Source of the DNA: CAYZZU01 sp964483105 | GTDB lineage: Bacteria; CG2-30-53-67 | DNA length: 29,110 nucleotides | Direction of reading: 5' to 3' | Assembly (NCBI GenBank): GCA_964483105.1 | Contig: CAYZZU010000029.1 | Coordinates: forward strand, 1-29,110 | In this document: positions 16,115-23,378 of the stretch, piece by piece | Numbering within the stretch: the first letter of the stretch is position 1 | How the letters are laid out: the number at the start of each line of letters is the position of its first letter | Made by a program: the position numbers and the translations under genes | The notes under the pieces: model-generated | What the model saw: only the letters and a program-made list of their open reading frames with translations | Told to the model about the DNA's origin: nothing | Databases searched by the model: none

Positions 16115-18754
16115 TCAAGTTGATCTCACCGCCTCCGCAACGTCCGTTTTACTGAAGACCACCCGTTCCCCCCGCCAATCCGCCAGGATGGCATCTTTTT
16201 GCGTGAAAGTTCCGGTCAGGATCTCACGGGAAAGGGGATTCTCAATGAGCTGCTGAATGGTTCGTTTCAGGGGTCTCGCCCCATAATGGGGATCATAACC
16301 CATTTCAGCGATCTTCTCCTTCAGAGCATCCGTAACCTGGAGGGAGGTCCCGATCTTTTCCAGCCTCTGATTGACCCTCTTCAGCAGAAGTTCAACAATT
16401 CCGATCATATGCGCCCGGGTCAACGCGTGAAATACGATGATCTCATCAATCCGGTTGATGAATTCCGGTTTAAAGACTCCTTTGAGTTCCTGCAGAACCT
16501 GCCCGCGCATGGCGGCATATTCCTTACCGGAATGGTTCCCTTCCGCGTCCTCAACCATGGAATGGAAATGCCGGCTTCCCACATTCGAGGTCATGATGAT
16601 CACACTGTTCTTGAAATCCACGGTACGGCCGTGGGAATCCGTCAGACGTCCATCCTCCAGAACCTGGAGCAGGATGTTGAAAACATCAGGATGAGCCTTC
16701 TCAATCTCGTCCAGTAAAACCACGGTATAGGGCCGACGACGGACCGCCTCGGTTAACTGTCCCCCTTCCTCGTAGCCGATATACCCGGGGGGAGCCCCGA
16801 TGAGACGCGCTACCGTATGACGCTCCATGTATTCCGACATGTCGATCCGAACCATCGCATCTTCGTCATTAAAGAGAAACTCCGCCAGGGTCCGGCTCAG
16901 TTCGGTCTTGCCGACCCCCGTGGGACCGAGGAACAGGAACGAACCGATCGGACGATTCGGGTCCGAAAGCCCGGCCCGTGCCCGCCGCACGGCATCGGAG
17001 ACGGCCTGAACGGCGAAATCCTGCCCGATGACCCGCTTTTTCAGGGCGTCTTCCATCCGGAGCAGTTTGTCCCGTTCCCCTTCCAGCATCCTGGAGACCG
17101 GGATTCCGGTCCATTGAGCCACAACCCCGGCCACATCTTCATCGGTCACCTCTTCGGTGAGCATCGCCCCGTTCTTCTGAATCTCACCCAGTCGTTCCTT
17201 GGCGTTCTGAAGTTCCTTGTCCAGTTCCACGAGGGTCCCGTATCGCAATTCCGATACCTTCTGGAGATCTCCTTCCCGTTCCGCCTTTTCCTCCTGGATC
17301 CTCGCTTGTTCGATCTTCTCTTTCACGGAACGGATGGCGGAAATCGCTTCCTTCTCCGTGGTCCACTGTTCCTTGTAATTCGAACTCTTCTCCTGAAGTT
17401 CCTTCAGATCCTCATCGATCTTCGCGAGTCTCTCCCGCGTGGCCGGATCCTTCTCCCGCATCAGTCCCTGCCGTTCGATCTGAAGCTGACGGATCTTCCG
17501 CTCCACCTCATCCAGAGCGACGGGCATGCTGTCGATCTCCATCTTGAGTTTCGAGGCGGCTTCATCAATCAGGTCGATCGCCTTATCCGGCAGAAACCGA
17601 TCCGTGATATAACGATGGGACAGGGTAGCGGCCGCAATCAGGGCCGCGTCCTGAATCCGAACGCCGTGGTGCACCTCATACCGTTCCCTGAGCCCCCTCA
17701 GGATGGAGATGGTGTCCTCCACCGTCGGCTCCCCCACCAGGACCGGCTGGAAACGCCTCTCCAACGCGGCATCTTTTTCAATATACTTCCGGTATTCATC
17801 CAGCGTGGTGGCCCCCACGCATCGCAGTTCACCCCGGGCCAGGGCCGGCTTTAACATGTTGGAGGCATCCATGGACCCTTCAGAGGCGCCCGCCCCGACC
17901 AGGGTGTGCAGCTCATCGATAAAAAGGATAATGTTCCCTTCCGACTCATGGATCTCCTTCAGTACAGCCTTCAGACGATCCTCGAATTCCCCCCGGTACT
18001 TGGAACCCGCAATCAGGGAACCGAGATCCAGGGCAAGAACCCGCTTGTTCCGGATACTGTCCGGCACATCACCGGCCACAACCCGCTGGGCAAGCCCCTC
18101 GGCAAGGGCGGTCTTCCCAACCCCGGGCTCTCCGATCAAAACGGGATTGTTCTTGGTCCTGCGGGAGAGCACCTGGATCACACGCCGGATCTCTTCGTCC
18201 CGACCGATGATCGGATCGAGCTTTCCTTTGGCGGCCTCAGCGGTAAGATCCCGGGTGTAACGGGTCAGGGCCTGGTATTTATCTTCGGGATTCTGATCCG
18301 TCACCCGCTGAACACCCCGGATTTCCTTGAGCACCTTCAGGATTCGGTCCTTCGTGATCTGGAGTTTTTTCAGGAGCTTGGACACCTTCCCGCCCTGTTC
18401 CACAATCCCGAGCAGAAGGTGTTCCGTACTCACGTACTCATCCTGCAGTCGCCCCGCTTCAGACTCCGCCTCCTGGAAAACCCGGCTCAGCGTCTCCGTG
18501 ATATAAATCTGGTCCATGGCGGCAGGACCCGTCACCCGTGGTTTCCCTTTCAGCAGATCACGAAGTCCTGTCTCAACCTGAGCCACCGGAACTTCCAGAC
18601 GTTGAAGAATCGGAGGAACCACTCCGTCCTTCTGGTCAATCAGGGCGGAAAGCAAATGATCCGCGTCCACTTGCTGATGTCCCTTTTCCTGCGCAATGGA
18701 GCGAGCCTCGGAAACCGCTTCCTGAGCCTTCAGCGTAAAACGATCCAATCTCAT
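16115..18754 (-). CDS. clpB: ClpB disaggregase (Hsp100)
   Basis: A hexameric AAA+ ATPase that pulls proteins out of aggregates together with DnaK. The order is an N-domain (1-145), AAA-1 with Walker A GEPGVGKT at 208-215, a long coiled-coil middle domain (about 400-530) and AAA-2 with GPTGVGKT near 610. Walker B motifs LFIDELH and VLLDEIEKAHPDV are visible. At 879 residues it is the usual size. The ATG at 18754 overlaps the hspR stop as TGATG, and GGAGGTG lies just upstream; a GTG one codon earlier is possible. The coupling places clpB under HspR control along with the rest of the cluster. Confidence 0.97.
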   Translation of the reverse strand: MRLDRFTLKAQEAVSEARSIAQEKGHQQVDADHLLSALIDQKDGVVPPILQRLEVPVAQVETGLRDLLKGKPRVTGPAAMDQIYITETLSRVFQEAESEAGRLQDEYVSTEHLLLGIVEQGGKVSKLLKKLQITKDRILKVLKEIRGVQRVTDQNPEDKYQALTRYTRDLTAEAAKGKLDPIIGRDEEIRRVIQVLSRRTKNNPVLIGEPGVGKTALAEGLAQRVVAGDVPDSIRNKRVLALDLGSLIAGSKYRGEFEDRLKAVLKEIHESEGNIILFIDELHTLVGAGASEGSMDASNMLKPALARGELRCVGATTLDEYRKYIEKDAALERRFQPVLVGEPTVEDTISILRGLRERYEVHHGVRIQDAALIAAATLSHRYITDRFLPDKAIDLIDEAASKLKMEIDSMPVALDEVERKIRQLQIERQGLMREKDPATRERLAKIDEDLKELQEKSSNYKEQWTTEKEAISAIRSVKEKIEQARIQEEKAEREGDLQKVSELRYGTLVELDKELQNAKERLGEIQKNGAMLTEEVTDEDVAGVVAQWTGIPVSRMLEGERDKLLRMEDALKKRVIGQDFAVQAVSDAVRRARAGLSDPNRPIGSFLFLGPTGVGKTELSRTLAEFLFNDEDAMVRIDMSEYMERHTVARLIGAPPGYIGYEEGGQLTEAVRRRPYTVVLLDEIEKAHPDVFNILLQVLEDGRLTDSHGRTVDFKNSVIIMTSNVGSRHFHSMVEDAEGNHSGKEYAAMRGQVLQELKGVFKPEFINRIDEIIVFHALTRAHMIGIVELLLKRVNQRLEKIGTSLQVTDALKEKIAEMGYDPHYGARPLKRTIQQLIENPLSREILTGTFTQKDAILADWRGERVVFSKTDVAEAVRST

Positions 18755-19119
18755 CACTCACACCTCCAGGGTTTACCGGACCGAATACGAACCAGGGTAT
18801 CCCTTTTCAGTTTGCCGGCCTGAAACGCCTCCATGATGTAGCGAAGGATCTCTTCCTTCTCCTTTTCCAACCTGGACAACTGTTCCTTCAGGCGGAGGAT
18901 CACCTCCACACCGGCCCGGTTGACCCCCAGTTCACGTGTCAGATTCAGGATGATCTGCAACCGCTCAAGATCCGAGCGCGAGTAAAGCCGTGTGTTCCCG
19001 CGCGACCGCTGAGGGGAAAGAAGTCCCTCCCGCTCGTAAACCCGCAAGGTTTGAGGATGAATCTCAAAACGCCTTGCCACGGCACTGATCGTGAACAGTC
19101 CCTCGTCGTCCCTCGCCAT
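18754..19119 (-). CDS. hspR: MerR-family heat-shock repressor HspR
   Basis: A 121-residue transcription factor with an N-terminal MerR-type winged helix (TISAVARRFEIHPQTLRVYE, with RGNTRLYS as the wing). A leucine/glutamate-rich coiled coil follows (LRLKEQLSRLEKEKEEI, about 78-95). HspR proteins repress dnaK and clpB operons, typically at HAIR sites and with DnaK as co-repressor. Its position here, one base after the dnaJ stop and overlapping the clpB start, strongly supports the name. AGGTGG lies within the dnaJ stop region as its ribosome site. A HAIR-like site sits in the dnaK promoter (22674-22694). Confidence 0.92.
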   Translation of the reverse strand: MARDDEGLFTISAVARRFEIHPQTLRVYEREGLLSPQRSRGNTRLYSRSDLERLQIILNLTRELGVNRAGVEVILRLKEQLSRLEKEKEEILRYIMEAFQAGKLKRDTLVRIRSGKPWRCE

Positions 19120-19120
19120 G

Positions 19121-20041
19121 TCACCACCTCAGTTTTTCTCGTGGATTCCCGGGATGGAGCCGCTCGAAATCATGAAGCAGTTGTTTAGACCGACGGTCCA
19201 GCCGTGTGGGGACAACAACCCGGACCACCACAAAATGATCCCCCCTTCCGCCTCCTTGAAGATGTGGCACTCCCTTCCCACGAACCCGCAACTTCTGGCC
19301 GCTCTGAGTACCCGGGGGGATGGTCACCTGAATCATACCGTCCACAGTGGGGACACGGATCCGGCTCCCCAGGGCCGCCTCCGTAAATGTGATGGGGACA
19401 TCCAGATAAATATTGTCCCCTTTGCGTTCAAAATAGGGATGGGGGCGCACCTTGGTCACGATATACAAATCCCCGCGGCCCCCCCCTTGAATACCGGGTT
19501 CTCCCCTGCCGGCGATACGCACCTTGGACCCCGTGTCCACACCGGGAGGGATCTTTACCGAAATCCGGTCATGATTCAGGCTGATCCGCGTCGTCAGTCC
19601 TTTCACGGCATCCTCGAAAGAGATTTCCACGGAATACTGGATATCTTTCCCCCTGACGGGACCGCGCGGACGGGTACGACGGGTTCCTCCAAAAATATCG
19701 CCGAAAACCTCTTCAAATCCGGGGAACCCTCCTCTGACAAAATCCTCCGGATTGAATCCTCCTCTACCGAATCCCGGACCGGTATACGTGTATGTCCTGG
19801 CGCCCCGCGGACCGGTCTGGGACCCTGCGGAACCGAAAAGGTCGTACTGCTTTCTTTTCTCGGGATTCCCCAATACTTCATAGGCCTCTGAAATCTCCTT
19901 GAAGCGGGCCTCCGCTTCTTTGGAGTTGACATTGACATCAGGATGGTACTTACGGGCCAGTTTCCTGTAGGCCTTCTTGATTCTTTCCGCATCCGCGTCA
20001 CGGGACACCCCGAGGATCTGATAATAGTCTTTCTTCGCCAT
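19121..20041 (-). CDS. cbpA: CbpA-type DnaJ co-chaperone lacking the zinc finger
   Basis: A 306-residue Hsp40 from ATG 20041 (MAKKDYYQILGVSRDADAER). The J domain has HPD at 33-35 and a Gly/Phe-rich linker at about 75-125. Two C-terminal substrate-binding beta domains follow, with VKIPPGVDTGSKVRI and the repeated GGGRGD turns. The four CxxCxGxG zinc motifs of DnaJ are absent, which defines the CbpA/DnaJ2 type. A longer frame to 20218 adds residues unlike any J protein. It works with the upstream DnaK; no grpE is in the window. hspR begins one base after its stop. A 135-base stretch with strong hairpins separates it from hsp20. Confidence 0.93.
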   Translation of the reverse strand: MAKKDYYQILGVSRDADAERIKKAYRKLARKYHPDVNVNSKEAEARFKEISEAYEVLGNPEKRKQYDLFGSAGSQTGPRGARTYTYTGPGFGRGGFNPEDFVRGGFPGFEEVFGDIFGGTRRTRPRGPVRGKDIQYSVEISFEDAVKGLTTRISLNHDRISVKIPPGVDTGSKVRIAGRGEPGIQGGGRGDLYIVTKVRPHPYFERKGDNIYLDVPITFTEAALGSRIRVPTVDGMIQVTIPPGTQSGQKLRVRGKGVPHLQGGGRGDHFVVVRVVVPTRLDRRSKQLLHDFERLHPGNPREKLRW

Positions 20042-20175
20042 TTCCCGACAATTCCAAACTTGTGACGATCCGGATATCCGGAATGAAGACTGAAGGCCGA
20101 AGTAGACTTTCGTAACACTCAAATCAAAGCCTGTCAGACCTTTTCCCGGTTTGTAACCATCACGACTCAGGAGCT

Positions 20176-20212
20176 CAGGCGGAAGGTCGAAAGACCTCCA
20201 GCCTTCCGCCTG
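20176..20212 (-). promoter_or_regulatory. Long hairpin with a competing inner hairpin between hsp20 and dnaJ
   Basis: An 11-bp perfect stem, CAGGCGGAAGG with CCTTCCGCCTG, encloses a 15-base loop. The loop region can instead form AGGTC-TTTC-GACCT on the transcript, which shares bases with the outer stem. No T-run follows, so it is not a normal terminator. It may attenuate, stabilise or process the message. Confidence 0.55.
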
Positions 20213-20237
20213 TCGCACGAATCCACGCCAACCGGTA

Positions 20238-20687
20238 TCAGCTCACATCGACCTTGATCCTTTTCTGCTTCTTTTCTTCTTTTTTGGGCATGACAATCTT
20301 GAGAATGCCTGCCTCACAACTGGCCTTCACGGCATCCTGGTCGACACTGTTGGGTAACGTAAAGGAACGCATGAAGGTCCCGTAGGACCGTTCAATCCGA
20401 TAATAGGTCTCATCCTCTGATTTCTTTTCAAATTTTCGCTCCCCCCTCAGGATCAGCATGTTGTCTTCTATCTTGATCTCGATATGATCCTGTGAAATCC
20501 CGGGAACTTCCGCCTTCAGAATCACGTGGGTTCCGGTCTCATAAATATCCACAGGAGGTGACCAGCGCCCCTTGCACAACTCCTCGGCCCCTTCTCTCCT
20601 GATGGTGAGGGTATCGTCAAAAAACTGGTTGACACGATCCTGGATCGACATCAGATCACGGAAGGGGTCCCATTTTCTCAAAGGCAT
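20238..20687 (-). CDS. Small heat-shock protein (Hsp20 / alpha-crystallin), copy 1
   Basis: A 149-residue ATP-independent holdase. The alpha-crystallin domain spans about 45-140, with VDIYETGTHVILKAEVPGI as its first strands and KASCEAGILKIVMPK as the conserved A-x-x-x-G-I-L turn. The C-terminal tail has KVDV rather than a classic I-x-I anchor. GGAGG precedes the ATG, 17 bases after dnaK, so it is probably on the dnaK message. It shares the layout of the second Hsp20 at 22853-23302 but differs much in sequence, so this is an old duplication. Confidence 0.93.
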   Translation of the reverse strand: MPLRKWDPFRDLMSIQDRVNQFFDDTLTIRREGAEELCKGRWSPPVDIYETGTHVILKAEVPGISQDHIEIKIEDNMLILRGERKFEKKSEDETYYRIERSYGTFMRSFTLPNSVDQDAVKASCEAGILKIVMPKKEEKKQKRIKVDVS

Positions 20688-20704
20688 AACACTTCCCTCC
20701 AGAG

Positions 20705-22606
20705 CTATTTCTCATCCTCGAACTCCGCGTCCACAACCTCTCCCTCCTCGGAGCCCCGGGACTCTTCCCGGCCGTGCCCGGCCTGCGGTTCGGGTCCGGA
20801 CTGAGCGGTCTGCTTCTGGTAGATCACCTCGGCAAGTTTATGGGAGGCTGCGGTAATCTTGTCGATGGACTGCTTCATCCGATCCATATCATCGGATTCC
20901 ATCGCCTTCTTCCCCTCTTCCAGGGCCGTCTTGGCATCCTCTACATCCGAGGCCTCTAATTTCTCCTTGTTCTCATTCAGAGTCTTTTCCGTGTTATAGA
21001 TCAGGGTGTCGAGCCGGTTTCTGGTTTCAATCGCTTCACGCCGCTTCTTGTCCTCTTCCGCGTGAGACTCGGCTTCATTCACCATCCGTTTGATCTCATC
21101 ATCCGAAAGCCCGCTGGATGAGGTAATGGTGATTTTCTGTTCCTTCCCGGTCCCCAGATCCTTGGCCGAGACATTGACGATGCCGTTCGCATCGATATCA
21201 AAGCTGACCTCGATCTGGGGCACTCCCCTCGGCGCGGGAGGAATGCCGACCAGATGGAATCTCCCCAAGGTCCGGTTGTCACGGGCCATTTCCCGTTCCC
21301 CCTGCAACACATGGATCTCCACGCTGGTCTGATTGTCATCCGCCGTGGAGAACACCTCACTCTTCTTGGTCGGGATGGTGGTATTCCGGTCGATCAAACG
21401 GGTCATGACCCCTCCCAACGTCTCGATCCCCAATGAAAGCGGGGTCACATCCAGGAGAAGAAGATCCTTGACATCCCCGGCCAGGACGCCACCCTGAATC
21501 GCGGCACCCGCGGCCACAACTTCATCCGGATTGACCCCCTTGTTCGGCTCTCTGCCGAAGACCTCCCGAACCAATTGCTGGACCCGAGGCACCCTGGTGG
21601 TACCACCGACCAGAACCACTTCATCGACGTCACCGGCCTTGATTTTGGCATCGGCAAGGGCCTTCCGGCACGGTTCCTTGCTCCGCTCAATCAGGTCCTC
21701 CACAAGTTGTTCAAACTTGGACCGGCTGAGTTTGATGTTCAGGTGTTTGGGACCCGAGGCATCCGCCGTAATGAAGGGAAGGTTGATCTCCGTCTCCTGG
21801 ACGGTGGAAAGCTCGATTTTCGCCTTTTCCGCCGCCTCTTTCAGACGCTGAAGCGCCATCTGGTCCTTGCTCAGGTCCACCCCCTGATCTTTCTTGAACT
21901 CTGCGATCAGCCAGTCGATAATCCGCTGGTCCAGATTGTCACCGCCCAGATGGGTGTCCCCGTTGGTCGATTTGACTTCAACCACGTTGTCTCCCACTTC
22001 CAGAATGGAGATATCGAAGGTTCCACCCCCAAAATCGTAGACCGCGATGGTCTGGTCCTTTTTCTTGTCCAGACCGTAGGCAAGCGCCGCCGCCGTAGGC
22101 TCGTTGATAATTCTCTTGACGTTCAGGCCCGCGATGGTCCCTGCGTCCTTGGTTGCCTGTCTCTGACTGTCGTTGAAATAGGCCGGGACGGTAATCACCG
22201 CATCCGTCACCTTCTCCCCCAGGAATTCCTCAGCCGCATTTTTCAACTTCTGGAGGATCCTGGCGGAAATCTCCTGAGGGGCGTACTCCTTGCCCTTGGC
22301 CACAATCTTTGCCTCCCCCTTCCCGTTCTTGATCACCTTGTAAGGGACCAGGGTCATCTCCTCACTGACCTCGTCATACCGTCTCCCCATAAAACGTTTA
22401 ATTGAAAAGATCGTATTCTCCGGGTTTGTAACCGCCTGCCTTTTGGCGACCTGCCCCACCATGATACTGTCATCCTTGGCAAAAGCCACGACCGACGGCG
22501 TGGTGCGACCTCCCTCCTCATTGGTAATCACCTCAGGGTCTCCCCCCTGCATCACGGCCACCACGGAATTGGTTGTTCCCAGATCAATTCCAATAATTTT
22601 GCCCAT
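20705..22606 (-). CDS. dnaK: DnaK chaperone (Hsp70)
   Basis: A complete 633-residue Hsp70. The ATPase domain (about 1-385) opens IIGIDLGTTNSVVAVMQGG and includes the phosphate loops AVYDFGGGTFDIS and VLVGGTTRVPRV. The linker DLLLLDV leads to the substrate-binding domain. The acidic tail ends EVVDAEFEDEK, as in bacterial DnaK. AAGGAGGAAGG precedes the ATG. It works here with two Hsp20s, a zinc-less J protein and ClpB. The usual grpE and zinc-finger dnaJ are missing from this cluster and may lie elsewhere. The promoter and a candidate HspR operator are listed separately. Confidence 0.97.
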   Translation of the reverse strand: MGKIIGIDLGTTNSVVAVMQGGDPEVITNEEGGRTTPSVVAFAKDDSIMVGQVAKRQAVTNPENTIFSIKRFMGRRYDEVSEEMTLVPYKVIKNGKGEAKIVAKGKEYAPQEISARILQKLKNAAEEFLGEKVTDAVITVPAYFNDSQRQATKDAGTIAGLNVKRIINEPTAAALAYGLDKKKDQTIAVYDFGGGTFDISILEVGDNVVEVKSTNGDTHLGGDNLDQRIIDWLIAEFKKDQGVDLSKDQMALQRLKEAAEKAKIELSTVQETEINLPFITADASGPKHLNIKLSRSKFEQLVEDLIERSKEPCRKALADAKIKAGDVDEVVLVGGTTRVPRVQQLVREVFGREPNKGVNPDEVVAAGAAIQGGVLAGDVKDLLLLDVTPLSLGIETLGGVMTRLIDRNTTIPTKKSEVFSTADDNQTSVEIHVLQGEREMARDNRTLGRFHLVGIPPAPRGVPQIEVSFDIDANGIVNVSAKDLGTGKEQKITITSSSGLSDDEIKRMVNEAESHAEEDKKRREAIETRNRLDTLIYNTEKTLNENKEKLEASDVEDAKTALEEGKKAMESDDMDRMKQSIDKITAASHKLAEVIYQKQTAQSGPEPQAGHGREESRGSEEGEVVDAEFEDEK

Positions 22607-22664
22607 TTCCTTCCTCCTTCACTAAAAAAGCATTCAATGGTTCACCAAACATGAGTCTACCTGA

Positions 22665-22693
22665 AATATAATTATTGAGTCCACCCCTGTCAA
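22665..22693 (-). promoter_or_regulatory. dnaK promoter
   Basis: On the minus strand a perfect TTGACA (22688-22693) and TATATT (22665-22670) are exactly 17 bp apart, giving a leader of about 50 bases. A second TTGACAGG lies about 30 bp upstream without a good -10. Confidence 0.75.
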
Positions 22694-22694
22694 C
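22674..22694 (+). promoter_or_regulatory. Candidate HspR operator (HAIR-like) over the dnaK promoter
   Basis: ATTGAGT-N7-TGTCAAC matches the HAIR consensus CTTGAGT-N7-ACTCAAG at 10 of 14 defined positions with exact spacing. It covers the -35 box and spacer, where a bound repressor would block RNA polymerase. The presence of hspR in the cluster supports it; binding is inference. Confidence 0.5.
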
Positions 22695-22736
22695 ATGGTA
22701 CAGAAAAATATTGATCAACCTGTCAAGAGTTGATTC

Positions 22737-22752
22737 ATGCCGCAAGCGGCAT
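22737..22752. repeat. Perfect 16-bp palindrome between hsp20 and dnaK
   Basis: ATGCCGC-AA-GCGGCAT can form a tight hairpin (six pairs with a CUUG loop on the transcript). It lies about 100 bases after the hsp20 stop and 45 upstream of the dnaK -35. There is no T-run, so it may be a message-end stabiliser, a weak terminator or a binding site. Confidence 0.45.
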
Positions 22753-22852
22753 AAACCAGATCTTTACGAAGCCATCCATCTTCACTGAAATGTCCAGGGG
22801 AATGAATCAATCAGAAGTGAAATAATCTGGAAAAATCTTCAGGAACGATCCA

Positions 22853-23302
22853 TTACTGCTCGGAGTCAACCTCTATCTGGATCTTCTTTTCCCGGCTTTC
22901 CTTGGGGAGACGGATCTCCAACACCCCATTTTCAAAGCGTGCATGGACTTCCTCTTTCCGGATTGTGTGAGGCAGGGTAAAGGCTCTTTGGAAAGTACCA
23001 TAGGAACACTCCATACGGTAATAATTTTCCTGTTCGACTTCCTTCTCGAACCTTCGTTCACCTTTCAGAACCAGGATATCCCCTTCGATCTGGATATCGA
23101 TATCCTCCTTGCGCACTCCGGGAAGTTCCACGCGCAGGATGACGTCCTTCTTCGATTCAAGGATATCCACCGAAGGCATATAACCGCCTCTTCCCCCCTC
23201 TCCGGTTTCAGGAGTGGAATACATCAGGTCGGAAAAGAGCCGGTTCACCCGCTCCTGCATCACCGAGAGATCCTTGAAAGGCTCCCACCGCAAGATCGCC
23301 AT
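22853..23302 (-). CDS. Small heat-shock protein (Hsp20 / alpha-crystallin), copy 2
   Basis: A 149-residue holdase with the alpha-crystallin domain at about 45-140. VDILESKKDVILRVELPGV forms the first strands, VHARFENGVLEIRLPK is the signature turn, and IQIEV near the end is an I-x-I type anchor. AGAGGA precedes the ATG. It has a strong promoter of its own just upstream (23340-23368), placed directly after the peptide-binding lipoprotein gene. The dnaK promoter lies in the next gap. It may be transcribed alone or read through into dnaK. Confidence 0.94.
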   Translation of the reverse strand: MAILRWEPFKDLSVMQERVNRLFSDLMYSTPETGEGGRGGYMPSVDILESKKDVILRVELPGVRKEDIDIQIEGDILVLKGERRFEKEVEQENYYRMECSYGTFQRAFTLPHTIRKEEVHARFENGVLEIRLPKESREKKIQIEVDSEQ

Positions 23303-23339
23303 AAAAATCCTCTGCTTTCTGGAACTTCGTGACTTTCAG

Positions 23340-23368
23340 ACTATAAATGGGGTGTTTGCACCTGTCAA
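23340..23368 (-). promoter_or_regulatory. hsp20 promoter
   Basis: On the minus strand a perfect TTGACA (23363-23368) and TATAGT (23340-23345) are 17 bp apart. The spacer contains the dyad GGTG-CAAA-CACC. No convincing HAIR or CIRCE site was seen here. Confidence 0.75.
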
Positions 23369-23378
23369 GTGATTTGTT

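Noticed and set aside
20042..20140. HAIR-type HspR site upstream of dnaJ (TTTGAGT half-site)
   Set aside because: Only one half-site matches; the partner half scores one of seven positions.
22607..22852. CIRCE element (HrcA site) upstream of dnaK
   Set aside because: No TTAGCACTC-N9-GAGTGCTAA-like repeat is present; control appears to be of the HspR type.
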